Source: Streptococcus mitis
GTDB taxonomy: Bacteria; Bacillota; Bacilli; Lactobacillales; Streptococcaceae
Length of the DNA stretch: 64,000 bases
Direction: 5' to 3'
Assembly: GCF_901542415.1 (NCBI RefSeq)
Contig: NZ_CABEHV010000004.1
Location: 1,054,001 to 1,118,000, forward strand
This document shows, piece after piece, positions 46,063 to 55,681 of the stretch; positions within the stretch are counted from its first letter, which is position 1; every line of letters begins with the position of its first letter. A program made the translations under genes and the position numbers. Under the pieces are notes generated by a model, which worked only from the letters and a program-made list of their open reading frames with translations, was not told the origin of the DNA and made no database searches.

Positions 46063-46094
46063 AAATTGTACTTCTAAAATAGAAAGGTCTTAAG

Positions 46095-47240
46095 ATGACA
46101 ACTCTTATTAAACATAAACGTGTAGAATTTTCAGAACTTTTTTATGACCTAGTTTTTGTTTTTGCAATTTCAAAAGTAACTACTTTAATTGAGCATCTTC
46201 ATAACGGTATTTTGACTTGGAATTCTTTCCTTGATTTTTTCATGGCTGTCTTGGTTCTCACTGATTCATGGATGATTCAAACCATTTATACCAATCGCTA
46301 TGGAAAGAACTCTTTATTTAACATGGTAATCATGTTTATCAAAATGGGACTTTTACTCTTTATAGCCAATATGATTGGACCTGATTGGCAACAATATTTT
46401 TATTATCTTTGTTGGGCTGTTGGTACATTAACCTTTACCTTATTTTTACAATATTTGGTTGAATTTTTTAGAAAATCAACCGATAATGTTGAACGGGAAA
46501 GTATCAAAGGTTTTCTATGGATAACAGGTCTAGGAAGTTTAGGAGTCTATCTAGCAGCTCTTCTTCCTATTTACGTTGGAGTCTCTGTCTTATTTGCTAG
46601 TATTCTGCTAACATTTATTATGCCAATTATCTTGCTTAGTAAAGATAAGCATTACCAGGTAAATCTCCCCCATTTAATCGAGCGCATCTCCCTTCTTGTC
46701 ATTATTACGTTTGGAGAGATGATTATGGAGCTAGCTAACTTCTTTACAATCGAGAATTTCTCGATTTATTCGGTTCTTTATTTCATTATTATGCTTTCTC
46801 TGTTCTTGTTTTATTTTGGTCAATTCGACCATGCTATTGATGAAAAATCTAATCAAAAGGGACTATTTCTAATTTACAGTCACTATCCTATTTTCATTGG
46901 ACTTATTATGATGACCGTTTCGCTGAGTTTTCTTCTGAATCCTGAAGCTAATCTTCTCTTTGCAACCAGCTTCTCTTATATCGGATTTGGCCTCTTTCAA
47001 GCTGCTGTCCTAGTAAATGGGCCCTATAACAAACACTATCTTCTCTATTCGAAAAGTTACTACTGTGTCCAAGCGACACTCTATCTGGCTGCCTTGATTC
47101 TCTCTTTAATCTTTGCTTCTAATCCTATAATAGTAGTGAGTATTACAACCATTTTAGCTCTAGCTATAGCCATTCATTTTATTTATTTTTATATGACACA
47201 GAATAAAAAATATTCCAAATCTAACTGGGAGTTATTTTAA
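46095..47240 (+). CDS. LtrA-family (low temperature requirement) membrane protein
   Basis: 381 residues with about ten to twelve membrane segments. The family N-terminus is clear: VEFSELFYDLVFVFAISKVT, and HLIERISLLVIITFGEMIM in the middle. Biochemical role of LtrA proteins is not established. Start at 46095 after AAAGG. Monocistronic, convergent with the Mga-like regulator and closed by a terminator at 47255. Confidence 0.88.
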   Translation: MTTLIKHKRVEFSELFYDLVFVFAISKVTTLIEHLHNGILTWNSFLDFFMAVLVLTDSWMIQTIYTNRYGKNSLFNMVIMFIKMGLLLFIANMIGPDWQQYFYYLCWAVGTLTFTLFLQYLVEFFRKSTDNVERESIKGFLWITGLGSLGVYLAALLPIYVGVSVLFASILLTFIMPIILLSKDKHYQVNLPHLIERISLLVIITFGEMIMELANFFTIENFSIYSVLYFIIMLSLFLFYFGQFDHAIDEKSNQKGLFLIYSHYPIFIGLIMMTVSLSFLLNPEANLLFATSFSYIGFGLFQAAVLVNGPYNKHYLLYSKSYYCVQATLYLAALILSLIFASNPIIVVSITTILALAIAIHFIYFYMTQNKKYSKSNWELF

Positions 47241-47254
47241 TGAGTTTATAACAT

Positions 47255-47282
47255 AAAAAAGCTTTGGGAACCAAGGCTTTTT
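47255..47282 (+). terminator. Terminator of the LtrA-like gene
   Basis: AAAAAAGCTTTGG-gaa-CCAAGGCTTTTT, one mismatch. Confidence 0.8.
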
Positions 47283-47356
47283 GTTGTTCTGAACTAAAAA
47301 ATGACAAGACTGTTAGGATATTCTGAGTCTACTATTGATGAAATTCTTTTCTTATC

Positions 47357-47386
47357 ACAAAAAAACGCTATCTAGCGTTTTTTGTT
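47357..47386 (-). terminator. Terminator of the Mga-like regulator
   Basis: AAAAAACGCTA-tc-TAGCGTTTTTT, symmetrical. Confidence 0.85.
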
Positions 47387-47394
47387 ATTCTTAG

Positions 47395-48876
47395 CTACTC
47401 GTCTAATCGAATAAACATCATTGCGTTAAGCAAAGAGATGAGAGCGACTGTGTTGACATTATTGGAATAGATCAGTCTCTTATTTTCAATAGGTGGAATA
47501 ATAAAATTAGAAATAATGATGTCGTAAGGTGATTCTTTTAGAGCATCAAGGGACAACTCTAATTCACCCCAAACCTCCAGTTCAAAATTGTTACTGCAAT
47601 AGTAAGAAAGTGTCTCAGCTACTGATTTTGCATGATACTGATCAAAATTACTCATGACCAAAACCTTTAATTTAGGTTGATTTTGTAAAAGATCTAGCAC
47701 TAAGTGTTTGCTATGGGTGATAAACGTATAGGCCAAATGATTGACTTTCATTGAACTATCATCCATTTTCAAAGTCTTTAGGTAATGTTCAATCCCTTCC
47801 TTCACCTCTGAAACAAAGCGAGGGAAAATATTTTGAAAGTTTTTGATTGTATTGCCTTTTTGATCAAATAGGATAAACTCTGTAGATAATTCCTGGCGAT
47901 GCAGATGTGCCGTATTATGCAGATGCCAAATCAGATTGTCTTTATTGTCTACTTGGAGATTATACTCTCTTGATACCTGATCCACAAAATCTTCCAATAA
48001 TTGATACGATTTTTTAACATAGCTTTCTGTTTTTGCATAGTTCAGAAATACTTCTTCATCTATGAAAAACATTTTTTGAAAATAGGATACAAATAGTTGA
48101 CCTAGCACTTCTTTATTCAGAGAGATATGATATTCAGAATCAAAGCTCGCTACAATGTCTTCGATTTCTTCTGCCTGCATGAACGATTCTAACAATTGAT
48201 TGTTAAAAGAATCTCTCTCAACTTCCATGAAATGACCAAACTTTATGCGATATAAATTTGTAACCAGAAGTAATTTTAACATTCTTTGAGTTGCGAAATT
48301 GACGGGAAATGCAGTTTCTTTATAGACTAGTGCTAACAGCTTACACAAAGGCTCTATTGAAAAATCTTCAAAAGGCCATTCGAGGAAATAATATTTCTCT
48401 GAAAAATACTGGGCAAAAAAGTAACGGATATCAATCTCATTTCCAGTGATTCGAACTGGATTGAGGCTAACTTCAAAACGATATTGTTTCTTAATAATTT
48501 TATTAATATGACTGATGATACGATAAAGAGAGGAAGAACTGATATAAAACTCTTTGCAAATACTATCAGTATCACATCCTTCATTAAAGAAGACAAATTC
48601 TAAAATTGAAAAGTGGGTTGAATGCTTAAAAAAATGATGATAGACCATCTCAATATCACTATCATCGGTATTAATGATACGGATGCCGTTTGTTGAGGAA
48701 TGAAATATCAAGTCAGGAAAAGAAGATCTGACTTGAGACAAGTCATCTTTTACTGAACGTTCCGTACAGTGCAATAATTCTGCTAGTTCCAAAATATGAA
48801 ACCAGCGTTTATTTTCAAATAGTAATTCTAACAATTCTAATTGTCTGTGACTTTTTTTAGATAATAAATCTCTCAT
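47395..48876 (-). CDS. Mga-family transcriptional regulator
   Basis: 493 residues. N-terminal winged helix (RQLELLELLFENKRWFHILE; LAELLHCTERSVKDDLSQVR), a second HTH (CKEFYISSSSLYRIISHINK), then a PRD-like region and an EIIB-like C-terminus, the Mga/AtxA arrangement. It corresponds to pneumococcal MgrA, which represses the rlrA pilus islet, but no pilus genes are visible here. An extended -10 TGGTATAAT on the minus strand (48933-48938) lies 57 bp upstream. Confidence 0.88.
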   Translation of the reverse strand: MRDLLSKKSHRQLELLELLFENKRWFHILELAELLHCTERSVKDDLSQVRSSFPDLIFHSSTNGIRIINTDDSDIEMVYHHFFKHSTHFSILEFVFFNEGCDTDSICKEFYISSSSLYRIISHINKIIKKQYRFEVSLNPVRITGNEIDIRYFFAQYFSEKYYFLEWPFEDFSIEPLCKLLALVYKETAFPVNFATQRMLKLLLVTNLYRIKFGHFMEVERDSFNNQLLESFMQAEEIEDIVASFDSEYHISLNKEVLGQLFVSYFQKMFFIDEEVFLNYAKTESYVKKSYQLLEDFVDQVSREYNLQVDNKDNLIWHLHNTAHLHRQELSTEFILFDQKGNTIKNFQNIFPRFVSEVKEGIEHYLKTLKMDDSSMKVNHLAYTFITHSKHLVLDLLQNQPKLKVLVMSNFDQYHAKSVAETLSYYCSNNFELEVWGELELSLDALKESPYDIIISNFIIPPIENKRLIYSNNVNTVALISLLNAMMFIRLDE

Positions 48877-49122
48877 GAATAGCTTTTCTCTCTTTATAAT
48901 AAACTAAATGATTGTCTTTCAATCTTCATGCAATTATACCACATGGAGTGCATTTATCCTCTTACAACGACTTTTGCTTGTCATAAAAAGACTAGTCTAA
49001 TCCCTTAGAAACTCAGAAGCATCAAGCTTTTCTTATTTATCTGTATCTAGAGTACATGTTTACAGTACGGTTTTTAAGACGAACTATTATCTTTCCAAAT
49101 TGAAATACTATATAATTAGTGT

Positions 49123-49147
49123 AATCAAAGAAATTGATTCTTTGATT
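49123..49147. promoter_or_regulatory. Inverted repeat before the envelope-stress operon
   Basis: AATCAAAG-aaattgatt-CTTTGATT, directly after TATAAT (49111-49116). The position near the transcription start suggests an operator or a leader hairpin. Confidence 0.6.
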
Positions 49148-49172
49148 TAGAAATAGAAAAGGAGGATACACT

Positions 49173-49409
49173 ATGTTGTGGTCCATTATTGTAGGAGGTC
49201 TTATCGGTCTCGCCGCTGGTGCAATCACTAAAAAAGGTGGTTCAATGGGAATAATTGCAAATATCTTTGCAGGTCTTATCGGTTCATCTGTAGGACAATC
49301 TCTTCTCGGAAGCTGGGGACCTTCATTAGCTGGAATGGCAATTATTCCATCAATCGTAGGTGCTGTGATTGTTGTTGCAGTCGTTTCATTCTTATTTGGT
49401 AAAAAATAA
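49173..49409 (+). CDS. GlsB/YeaQ/YmgE-family membrane protein
   Basis: 78 residues, three hydrophobic segments with the family's glycine-rich pattern (GGLIGLAAGAITKKG, NIFAGLIGSSVGQ, GAVIVVAVVSFLFGKK). Transglycosylase-associated/GlsB type; in Gram-positives it anchors Gls24/Asp23-like stress proteins. Start after AAAAGGAGG. First gene of a five-gene stress unit. Confidence 0.93.
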   Translation: MLWSIIVGGLIGLAAGAITKKGGSMGIIANIFAGLIGSSVGQSLLGSWGPSLAGMAIIPSIVGAVIVVAVVSFLFGKK

Positions 49410-49508
49410 GCATTACCTAGTAAGAAATTAAAAGTGATAAGCCATAATTTTGAATACTGTAGACAGGTAAAATTATGGTTTAAAGCTTTTTAATTGAAAG
49501 GATTTAAT

Positions 49509-50072
49509 ATGTCAAAAGCAAAGAAAATACTGTTACTTATTTTCTGTATCTTAATCTTGACTATTTTCCTTCCTATTCTCATAGATTATCATCAGGTCAG
49601 TGATTTAGATATCCACTTATTCAGTTGGAGAGAACTCAACGCTGAATTCCTGATTGCTAGATATGTCTTTTGGGGGACACTTGTCCTATCTGTTTTAGTT
49701 TTAATTTCAATGCTAGGGATACTCTTTTATCCTAAGCAATATTTAGTGATTCAATTAGAAACTCAAGAAGATACATTAAAACTAAAAAATTCAGCTATCG
49801 AAGGCTTTGTTCGGTGTTTGGTTATTGATCATCAGTTGATTAAAGAACCAACGGTCCATGTAAATAGCCGCAAAAATAAATGTTTCGTTACTGTTGAAGG
49901 GAAAATTCTTCCTTCAGAAAACATCTCAAATCGATGTCTAGTCATTCAGAATGAAATAACTCATGGATTAAAGCAGTTCTTTGGTATTGAACGTGAGGTA
50001 AAACTTGAAGTTAAAGTAAAAGAAGTTGAACCTCAAAAAGCGACCAAAAAGACTGTTAGTCGTGTAAAGTAA
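49509..50072 (+). CDS. amaP: Alkaline-shock membrane anchor protein AmaP
   Basis: 187 residues: two N-terminal membrane segments (about 5-25 and 50-70) then a soluble basic domain ending in KEVEPQKATKKTVSRVK. AmaP tethers Asp23 to the membrane in staphylococci; the gene order here is the same. Start 49509 (MSKAKK) after AAAGGA; five extra upstream residues are possible. Confidence 0.87.
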   Translation: MSKAKKILLLIFCILILTIFLPILIDYHQVSDLDIHLFSWRELNAEFLIARYVFWGTLVLSVLVLISMLGILFYPKQYLVIQLETQEDTLKLKNSAIEGFVRCLVIDHQLIKEPTVHVNSRKNKCFVTVEGKILPSENISNRCLVIQNEITHGLKQFFGIEREVKLEVKVKEVEPQKATKKTVSRVK

Positions 50073-50082
50073 GGAAGTAAAA

Positions 50083-50253
50083 ATGGAATGGTTTAAAAAA
50101 TACCAGTATCCAATTATTGCAGGTTCAGCAGGTGTCATTCTCGCTTGCTTTATCTTATCCTTTGGCTTTTTCAAAACACTCTTTGTGTTAATCTGTGGAG
50201 GCTTAGGAGCATTTGCTGGATATTATGTTAAGGAAAAATATTTAAATAAATAA
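50083..50253 (+). CDS. DUF2273 small membrane protein
   Basis: 56 residues (MEWFKKYQYPIIAGSAGVIL...). Two membrane segments (about 9-27 and 32-46) and a basic tail. Ribosome binding site AAGGAAG. It lies between amaP and asp23, the usual place of DUF2273 genes in this operon type. Eleven bases separate its stop and the next start. Confidence 0.9.
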   Translation: MEWFKKYQYPIIAGSAGVILACFILSFGFFKTLFVLICGGLGAFAGYYVKEKYLNK

Positions 50254-50264
50254 AGGAGTCTCGT

Positions 50265-50849
50265 ATGTCAAACGTAGATAAAAACGTAGAAAAAAAAGAT
50301 GTCGCTCTTGTTTCTCAAGATGTTAAAGGGGAACTCACTTATGAAGATAAAGTAATCCAAAAAATCATTGGTCTTTCACTTGAAAAAGTGCCTGGACTTT
50401 TGGATGTTGATGGAGGATTCTTCTCTAATCTAACAGAAAAAATTATCAATACGGATAATATCACTCATGGTGTCAATGTTGAAGTTGGGAAAGAACAAGT
50501 TGCAGTTGACTTGAACATTGTTGTTGAATACCAAAAGAATGTTCCAGCTTTGTACAAAGAAATCAAAGATGTTGTCGTATCACAAGTTACAAAAATGACT
50601 GATCTAGAAGTTGTTGAAGTCAATGTGAATGTTGTTGATATCAAAACGAAGGAACAGCATGAAGCAGATTCAGTTAGCCTTCAAGACCGAGTAACTGACG
50701 TGGCTTCTTCAACAGGAGAATTTGCTTCAGAACAATTTGAAAAAGTGAAATCTGGTATCGGTTCAGGTGTTGCTGCTGTTCAAGAAAAAGCAGGCGAAGG
50801 TGTTGAAGCCGTTAAGGGCGAAACAAATGAAAAAGCTCGCGTACACTAA
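50265..50849 (+). CDS. Asp23/Gls24-family envelope stress protein
   Basis: 194 residues. Asp23 domain (about 20-125): LTYEDKVIQKIIGLSLEKVP, GVNVEVGKEQVAVDLNIVVE, VVEVNVNVVDI. The C-terminal tail is a low-complexity amphipathic stretch (KVKSGIGSGVAAVQEKAGEG) that resembles the CsbD-like protein that follows. Binds AmaP at the membrane; involved in cell-envelope stress tolerance. Confidence 0.94.
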   Translation: MSNVDKNVEKKDVALVSQDVKGELTYEDKVIQKIIGLSLEKVPGLLDVDGGFFSNLTEKIINTDNITHGVNVEVGKEQVAVDLNIVVEYQKNVPALYKEIKDVVVSQVTKMTDLEVVEVNVNVVDIKTKEQHEADSVSLQDRVTDVASSTGEFASEQFEKVKSGIGSGVAAVQEKAGEGVEAVKGETNEKARVH

Positions 50850-50890
50850 TTCATCTGGTCTAAATCAATCAATTTAAAGGAGGCAGAATC

Positions 50891-51094
50891 ATGTCAACAG
50901 AAGAAAAATTTAATCAAGCAAAAGGTTCCATTAAAGAAGGTGTCGGCAAAATGATCGGCGATGAAAAAATGGAAAAAGAAGGCGCAACTGAAAAAGTAGT
51001 ATCTAAAGTAAAAGAAGTTGCTGAAGATGCTAAAGGCGCTGTCGAAGGCGCTATTGAAGGTGTTAAAAACATGCTTCACAAAGACGAAAAATAA
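50891..51094 (+). CDS. CsbD-family stress protein
   Basis: 67 residues, highly charged amphipathic helix repeats ([40 protein letters not shown]). CsbD-like proteins are general stress proteins of unknown mechanism. Ribosome binding site AAAGGAGG. Last gene of the stress unit. Confidence 0.93.
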   Translation: MSTEEKFNQAKGSIKEGVGKMIGDEKMEKEGATEKVVSKVKEVAEDAKGAVEGAIEGVKNMLHKDEK

Positions 51095-51133
51095 GACTAA
51101 AAGTAAATTTATCTTATAACAATAGTAGTCGGA

Positions 51134-51160
51134 AAGAGAACATTTACTGTTCTCTTTTTT
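51134..51160 (+). terminator. Terminator of the envelope-stress operon
   Basis: AAGAGAACA-tttac-TGTTCTCTTTTTT. Confidence 0.9.
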
Positions 51161-51217
51161 GTATATAGGACCCTAAAAACGATTCCGTATCTTCTTTAAA
51201 AAGGAATTGTCAACTAG

Positions 51218-51244
51218 AAAAAGCCTTGGAATCAAGGCTTTTTT
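51218..51244. terminator. Second terminator
   Basis: AAAAAGCCTTG-gaat-CAAGGCTTTTTT; nearly identical in sequence to the terminator at 45385. It is symmetrical and can end the leftward gene at 51314. Confidence 0.85.
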
Positions 51245-51313
51245 GCTTATTTAAAAGAATATAGCTCTTTTTAAAGAAACAAAATTCAAAAGGTTTCAAC
51301 CTACTAGACTTGC

Positions 51314-51835
51314 TTACTTATCTACCACCTGAGCCTCAAATTGGGCTGGTTTCTTGTCCACATTAGTAATGGTAATCGTGTAGGGCTTGTTATTGGTTGC
51401 ATCAAAGACTTTTTCACCTTGATAACTTACAACAACTCCATCTTTTTCTAAATAAATATCTGGTTGGTTGTTTGGAAGTTCTTCGTCCTCCTCGTCCAAA
51501 CCGTGGCTTTTTATAATTTTTTGTTCCTCTACTCCATAGTAAATAGCACCATTTCGCTCACTCCAAACATCTGATCCAGATAATTTAATTCTGCTAGAAT
51601 CTTTCTTCTTCAAGATGAAGATTGAATAGTATTCCAAATCTTGTGTTCTGGGATTTACTCTTAGGCTGACGGATTGACCTGGTTGAAGAGTGTATTTTCC
51701 ATAGTTCAAAACGGAAAGGACAAACCAAACTAGTAGCAAACCATAGAACACTCCTATCATCATTCGTGAGCGCCTGCTTTTAAAAAAACGTAAAAGTAAT
51801 ACAAAAGAGACAATAAAGAGCAATTCTGTAAACAT
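51314..51835 (-). CDS. Membrane-anchored protein, unknown
   Basis: 173 residues. Two N-terminal hydrophobic segments (about 2-17 and 26-44) separated by KSRRSRMM, then an extracytoplasmic beta-rich domain (TLQPGQSVSLRVNPRTQDLE). Start ATG 51835 after GGGGA. Family not recognised. It is the second of two small envelope genes in tandem. Confidence 0.7.
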   Translation of the reverse strand: MFTELLFIVSFVLLLRFFKSRRSRMMIGVFYGLLLVWFVLSVLNYGKYTLQPGQSVSLRVNPRTQDLEYYSIFILKKKDSSRIKLSGSDVWSERNGAIYYGVEEQKIIKSHGLDEEDEELPNNQPDIYLEKDGVVVSYQGEKVFDATNNKPYTITITNVDKKPAQFEAQVVDK

Positions 51836-51904
51836 TCTTTTCCCCTTTTCTTATCATCGTTGACATCCTGAACAGAGTCTCGCTTCCATTTCTCACTGGT
51901 AACA

Positions 51905-52429
51905 TCAACCATACAAAGTCTGATACATCTTTTCCATGAAAGCCTCAAGCTCTTTTTGAACAATGTTTAATAGGCGCTCTTCTTCGGCTTGAGAGATGTT
52001 CACACTTTCTTTATTTTGATTCCTAATATGAGAATAGTATCTACGTTTTAGGGTTAATTGATTGTCTAAAATATAGTAGGCATTTATTTGTTCCTCATTT
52101 ACCATTGTTTCAAATAAAACCGAGACTTCATCCCTGCCAGGATGCGATATTTTCAAATCGATGTCTCCTTTTATCCCTATGGAATCAATCCCTCCATCCA
52201 AGCGGATAGCCCCATCGGGAGGAATAATATAGCCAGCTTTTCGCATGTCAGACGCATATTTTTCTGATGCCATCAAACGTTGTAAGACGACTATATTGTC
52301 CCTCTCTTCAAAGAAAGCCTTTAATTGCATATGTTCTTGGTGGTTTTGATACTGAAAATAAAGATTCAAACCAGTAGCTAAGGCAATTACAGAAGCAATC
52401 ACGATGAGTATTTTTTTAAATCTCGACAT
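51905..52429 (-). CDS. Secreted or membrane-anchored protein, unknown
   Basis: 174 residues; one N-terminal membrane segment (about 6-25) after MSRFKK, then a hydrophilic domain (GGIDSIGIKGDIDLKISHPG) and a helical C-terminus. No lipobox. GAGGAG ribosome binding site. I cannot assign a family with confidence; it may belong to a streptococcal DUF family of small exported proteins. Seventy bases separate it from the next gene. Confidence 0.65.
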   Translation of the reverse strand: MSRFKKILIVIASVIALATGLNLYFQYQNHQEHMQLKAFFEERDNIVVLQRLMASEKYASDMRKAGYIIPPDGAIRLDGGIDSIGIKGDIDLKISHPGRDEVSVLFETMVNEEQINAYYILDNQLTLKRRYYSHIRNQNKESVNISQAEEERLLNIVQKELEAFMEKMYQTLYG

Positions 52430-52532
52430 GTTTATCTCCTCTATCTAAGAAATCATAAAAATCTTGTTTCCAACTTTGAAAGGTAACTGCCTTATCCTCG
52501 GATATCCTTGGAACTCTAGCCCCATGTGACTG

Positions 52533-52988
52533 CTATCTGCCCTTTTTCATGATGTATTTTCGTATAGGTACTTCAACCATTTGAACGATTTCAAATCCTT
52601 CTTTTTGGTAAAGCTTGTAAGCTGTTTGATTTGCCTCGTAGACATTTAGAGAAATAGTGTCTATGTCTTCATTTTTAAAGGCCAAACTAACAAATTTTCT
52701 TAAAGCCTGGCTACCTAAGCCTTGCCCCTGCTTCTGAGGGTTGATAAAAAATCTCCCGATATGAAGATTCCTGTCTTCTAGCCTGATTTTCTGGATAAGC
52801 CCCACAAATTCTTGTTCATCAAATATTGAAAAGATTCCTTCCAAATCTTGCAAGATTTGAATTGTTAAGGGAAAAGGAATCATTGTTCCCATCCATTGTT
52901 CTTGAAAGGATTTGCCAAGAGAGTTAGACCATTGGCATACGAGCTGAGCATTTTCTGTGCTCACATTTTCTTCAAAACGAATCATCAT
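52533..52988 (-). CDS. GNAT-family N-acetyltransferase
   Basis: 151 residues. The acetyl-CoA-binding motif A reads FINPQKQGQGLGSQALRKFV (R/Q-x-x-G-x-G/A as QGQGLG), and motif B LNVYEANQTAYKLYQKEGF. Substrate unknown. Start at 52988 (or the next ATG one codon on) after GAGGT. Divergent from the prepilin peptidase gene. Confidence 0.88.
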   Translation of the reverse strand: MMIRFEENVSTENAQLVCQWSNSLGKSFQEQWMGTMIPFPLTIQILQDLEGIFSIFDEQEFVGLIQKIRLEDRNLHIGRFFINPQKQGQGLGSQALRKFVSLAFKNEDIDTISLNVYEANQTAYKLYQKEGFEIVQMVEVPIRKYIMKKGR

Positions 52989-53042
52989 CTTGACCTCACC
53001 ATCTTATCAATGTTTCTTTATTATACTACTTCTCCTATTTTT

Positions 53043-53050
53043 TACGAATA
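53043..53050 (+). promoter_or_regulatory. cin-box of the prepilin peptidase gene
   Basis: TACGAATA behind a T-tract (CTATTTTT), seven bases before the start codon. Exact match to the SigX -10 element; indicates competence induction. Confidence 0.9.
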
Positions 53051-53057
53051 GATAAGT

Positions 53058-53717
53058 ATGATTGATCTTTATTTTTTTCTTGTTGGGAGCATTCTCGCTT
53101 CTTTCTTGGGTTTGGTCATTGACCGTTTTCCTGAGCAATCCATTATCCGACCAGCTAGTCACTGCGATTTCTGTCAGACTCGCTTGCGACCGCTAGATTT
53201 GATTCCGATCCTCTCTCAGCTCTTCAATCGCTTTCGCTGCCGCTACTGCAAGGCACACTATCCTTTCTGGTATGCCCTTTTTGAATTGGGCTTAGGACTC
53301 CTCTTTCTAGCTTGGTCATGGGGCTGGATTTCCTTGGGTCAAGTCATCCTAATCACTGCTGGCTCAACCTTGGGCATCTACGACTTTCGCCATCAGGAAT
53401 ATCCCTTAATGGTTTGGCTAACTTTCCACCTAATCCTCATGGCTTTCTGTGGCTGGAATCTGGTTATGGTCTTCTTCCTTGTCCTCGGAATCATGGCCCA
53501 TTTTATCGATATTCGCATGGGCGCAGGGGATTTTCTATTTCTGGCTTCTTGTGCGCTCGTCTTTAGCGTGACAGAATTACTGATCTTGATTCAGTTCGCT
53601 TCTGCGGCAGGGATTTTAGCCTTTCTTTCGCAAAAGAAAAAGGAAAGACTTCCTTTTGTGCCTTTCCTCTTACTTGCTACTTGTGTGATTATTTTTGGTA
53701 AGCTACTGCTTGTTTGA
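53058..53717 (+). CDS. cclA: Type IV prepilin peptidase (competence)
   Basis: 219 residues, processes ComG pseudopilins for DNA uptake. N-terminal zinc-type CDFCQTRL...CRYCKAH cysteine pairs (about 32-60), membrane segments after residue 68, and the aspartate protease motif in GAGDFLFLA, with the first Asp in [10 protein letters not shown]. The cin-box is so close to the ATG that the mRNA is probably leaderless; no ribosome binding site is present. The 3' end overlaps the 3' end of trpA by 29 bp in opposite orientation. Confidence 0.93.
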   Translation: MIDLYFFLVGSILASFLGLVIDRFPEQSIIRPASHCDFCQTRLRPLDLIPILSQLFNRFRCRYCKAHYPFWYALFELGLGLLFLAWSWGWISLGQVILITAGSTLGIYDFRHQEYPLMVWLTFHLILMAFCGWNLVMVFFLVLGIMAHFIDIRMGAGDFLFLASCALVFSVTELLILIQFASAAGILAFLSQKKKERLPFVPFLLLATCVIIFGKLLLV

Positions 53718-54465
53718 TAAAGTCCTCAATCGGCTCTCCTTGGTGGAGAGCTTTTACAATTTTCGAACCGACGATAACGCCATCTGACACCGCATTGAAT
53801 CGTTCTACATCAGCCTGGCTAGACACACCGAAGCCTGTCAATACTGGGATGTCAGCTACTTGATGCAATTGCGCCAAGTGCTTGTCCAAGTCTGAGCGGT
53901 AATTTCCTGATTTCCCTGTCACCCCATTGATGGCAACGGCATAGACAAAGCCTTCTGCCCCTTCAATCAACTCTTTCTGACGCTCAAGTCCTGTGGTCAA
54001 ACTAACTAGGGGAATCAAGGCGATATCTGTGTCTACCAAAAAGGGCTCTACAAAGTTGGCATGCTCATGAGGCAGGTCTGGGATAATCAAGCCCTTAACA
54101 GCTGTATCTGCCAAATCATTGACAAAGTTCTCCACACCGTACTGAAAGAGGGGGTTGAAGTAGGTCATAATGACCAAGGGAACCTCTGTTTGAACGGTTT
54201 TCAAGGTTTCAACCAAAGCTTGTGTCGAAGTACCATGAGCTAGACTTCGCAAGCCTGCTTCTTCGATAACAGGTCCATCTGCGACAGGGTCTGAAAAGGG
54301 AATGCCCACTTCAATAGCTGAAACACCCAAATCTTCTAAAAAGTGGATTGTTTCAGCGAGACCATCCAAACCTTTCTCGTGGTCTCCAGCCATGATATAG
54401 GGAACGAAAATTCCTTTTCCTGCTGCTTTAATAGCATTCAATTTTTCTGTTAAAGTCTTAGGCAT
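53689..54465 (-). CDS. trpA: Tryptophan synthase alpha chain
   Basis: 258 residues, cleaves indole-3-glycerol phosphate to indole. Catalytic Glu in [20 protein letters not shown] (quoted: [10 protein letters not shown]) and the Asp loop; TGVTGKSG-type loop 6 ([12 protein letters not shown]). Start at 54465 inside the end of trpB (8-bp overlap). Last gene of the trp operon. Confidence 0.97.
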   Translation of the reverse strand: MPKTLTEKLNAIKAAGKGIFVPYIMAGDHEKGLDGLAETIHFLEDLGVSAIEVGIPFSDPVADGPVIEEAGLRSLAHGTSTQALVETLKTVQTEVPLVIMTYFNPLFQYGVENFVNDLADTAVKGLIIPDLPHEHANFVEPFLVDTDIALIPLVSLTTGLERQKELIEGAEGFVYAVAINGVTGKSGNYRSDLDKHLAQLHQVADIPVLTGFGVSSQADVERFNAVSDGVIVGSKIVKALHQGEPIEDFIKQAVAYQK

Positions 54466-55681
54466 GAGCTTCTCCCTTCTTTGCTGCGTCTGCTTCCAAG
54501 CGGTCTTTGACTTGAACCACATCCTTGTCCCCACGACCTGATAGGCAGACAATCATGGACTTGTCTGGCCCAAGTTCTTTGGCCAATTTCACCGCAAAGG
54601 CGATAGCATGGCTAGATTCCAAAGCTGGGATAATCCCTTCCACACGAGACAAGAGTTGGAATCCTTCCAAGGCTTCTTCATCAGTGACAGGAACATAGCT
54701 GGCACGCTTGATATCGTGGTAGTGAGAATGTTCTGGACCGATACCAGGATAGTCCAAACCTGCTGAGATAGAGAAGGCTTCTAAGATTTGTCCATGGGCA
54801 TCTTGGAGCACATCCATGAGAGAACCGTGAAGGACTCCTGGACGACCCTTGGTCAGGGTAGCTGCATGGTGCTCTGTATCCACACCAAGTCCTGCTGCTT
54901 CAGCTCCATACATAGCAACTGACTCATCTTCTACAAATGGATGAAAGAGCCCGATAGCATTAGAACCACCACCAACACAGGCTACTAGGGCATCTGGCAA
55001 ATCTTGACCTGTCAAGTCACGGTACTGTTGTTTGGCTTCTCGACCAATGACACTTTGGAAGTCACGAACGATTTCTGGGAAAGGATGAGGTCCTAAGGCA
55101 GAACCAAGGATATAGTGGGTATCATCGATATTTGCCACCCATGAACGAAGGGCTGCATTGACCGCATCCTTGAGCACGCGTGAACCATCTGTTACTGCCT
55201 CGACCTTGGCTCCCAAAAGCTCCATACGGAAAACATTAAGGGCTTGGCGTTTGACATCTTCCTCACCCATGTAGATAGTACATTCCATGTTAAAAAGGGC
55301 TGCAGCTGTTGCAGTTGCCACACCGTGCTGACCAGCACCTGTTTCAGCGATAATTTTCTTTTTGCCCATGCGTTTAGCCAGAAGAACCTGTCCCAAGGCA
55401 TTGTTAATCTTGTGGGCCCCTGTATGGTTGAGATCTTCCCGTTTAAGATAAATCTTGGCTCCGCCGATATGCTGGGTCAGGTTTTTTGCGTAGTAAAGAG
55501 GCGTTTCACGTCCTACATACTGGCGTAAGAGCTGGTTTAATTCCTCTTGGAAACTTGGGTCCGCCTGACTTTCACGGTAGGCCTTCTCCAACTCCAAAAC
55601 TGCTGTCATTAATGTTTCTGGGACAAAACGTCCGCCGAATTTTCCGTAAAATCCTTCTTTATTTGGTTCTTGATATGCCAT
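54458..55681 (-). CDS. trpB: Tryptophan synthase beta chain (operon copy)
   Basis: 407 residues, joins indole and serine. PLP Lys91 in [10 protein letters not shown], active-site Glu in [11 protein letters not shown], phosphate loop [10 protein letters not shown] and SGRGDKD at the end. Overlaps trpF by 23 bp and trpA by 8 bp. A second, divergent trpB is encoded at 60547. Confidence 0.97.
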   Translation of the reverse strand: MAYQEPNKEGFYGKFGGRFVPETLMTAVLELEKAYRESQADPSFQEELNQLLRQYVGRETPLYYAKNLTQHIGGAKIYLKREDLNHTGAHKINNALGQVLLAKRMGKKKIIAETGAGQHGVATATAAALFNMECTIYMGEEDVKRQALNVFRMELLGAKVEAVTDGSRVLKDAVNAALRSWVANIDDTHYILGSALGPHPFPEIVRDFQSVIGREAKQQYRDLTGQDLPDALVACVGGGSNAIGLFHPFVEDESVAMYGAEAAGLGVDTEHHAATLTKGRPGVLHGSLMDVLQDAHGQILEAFSISAGLDYPGIGPEHSHYHDIKRASYVPVTDEEALEGFQLLSRVEGIIPALESSHAIAFAVKLAKELGPDKSMIVCLSGRGDKDVVQVKDRLEADAAKKGEAHA

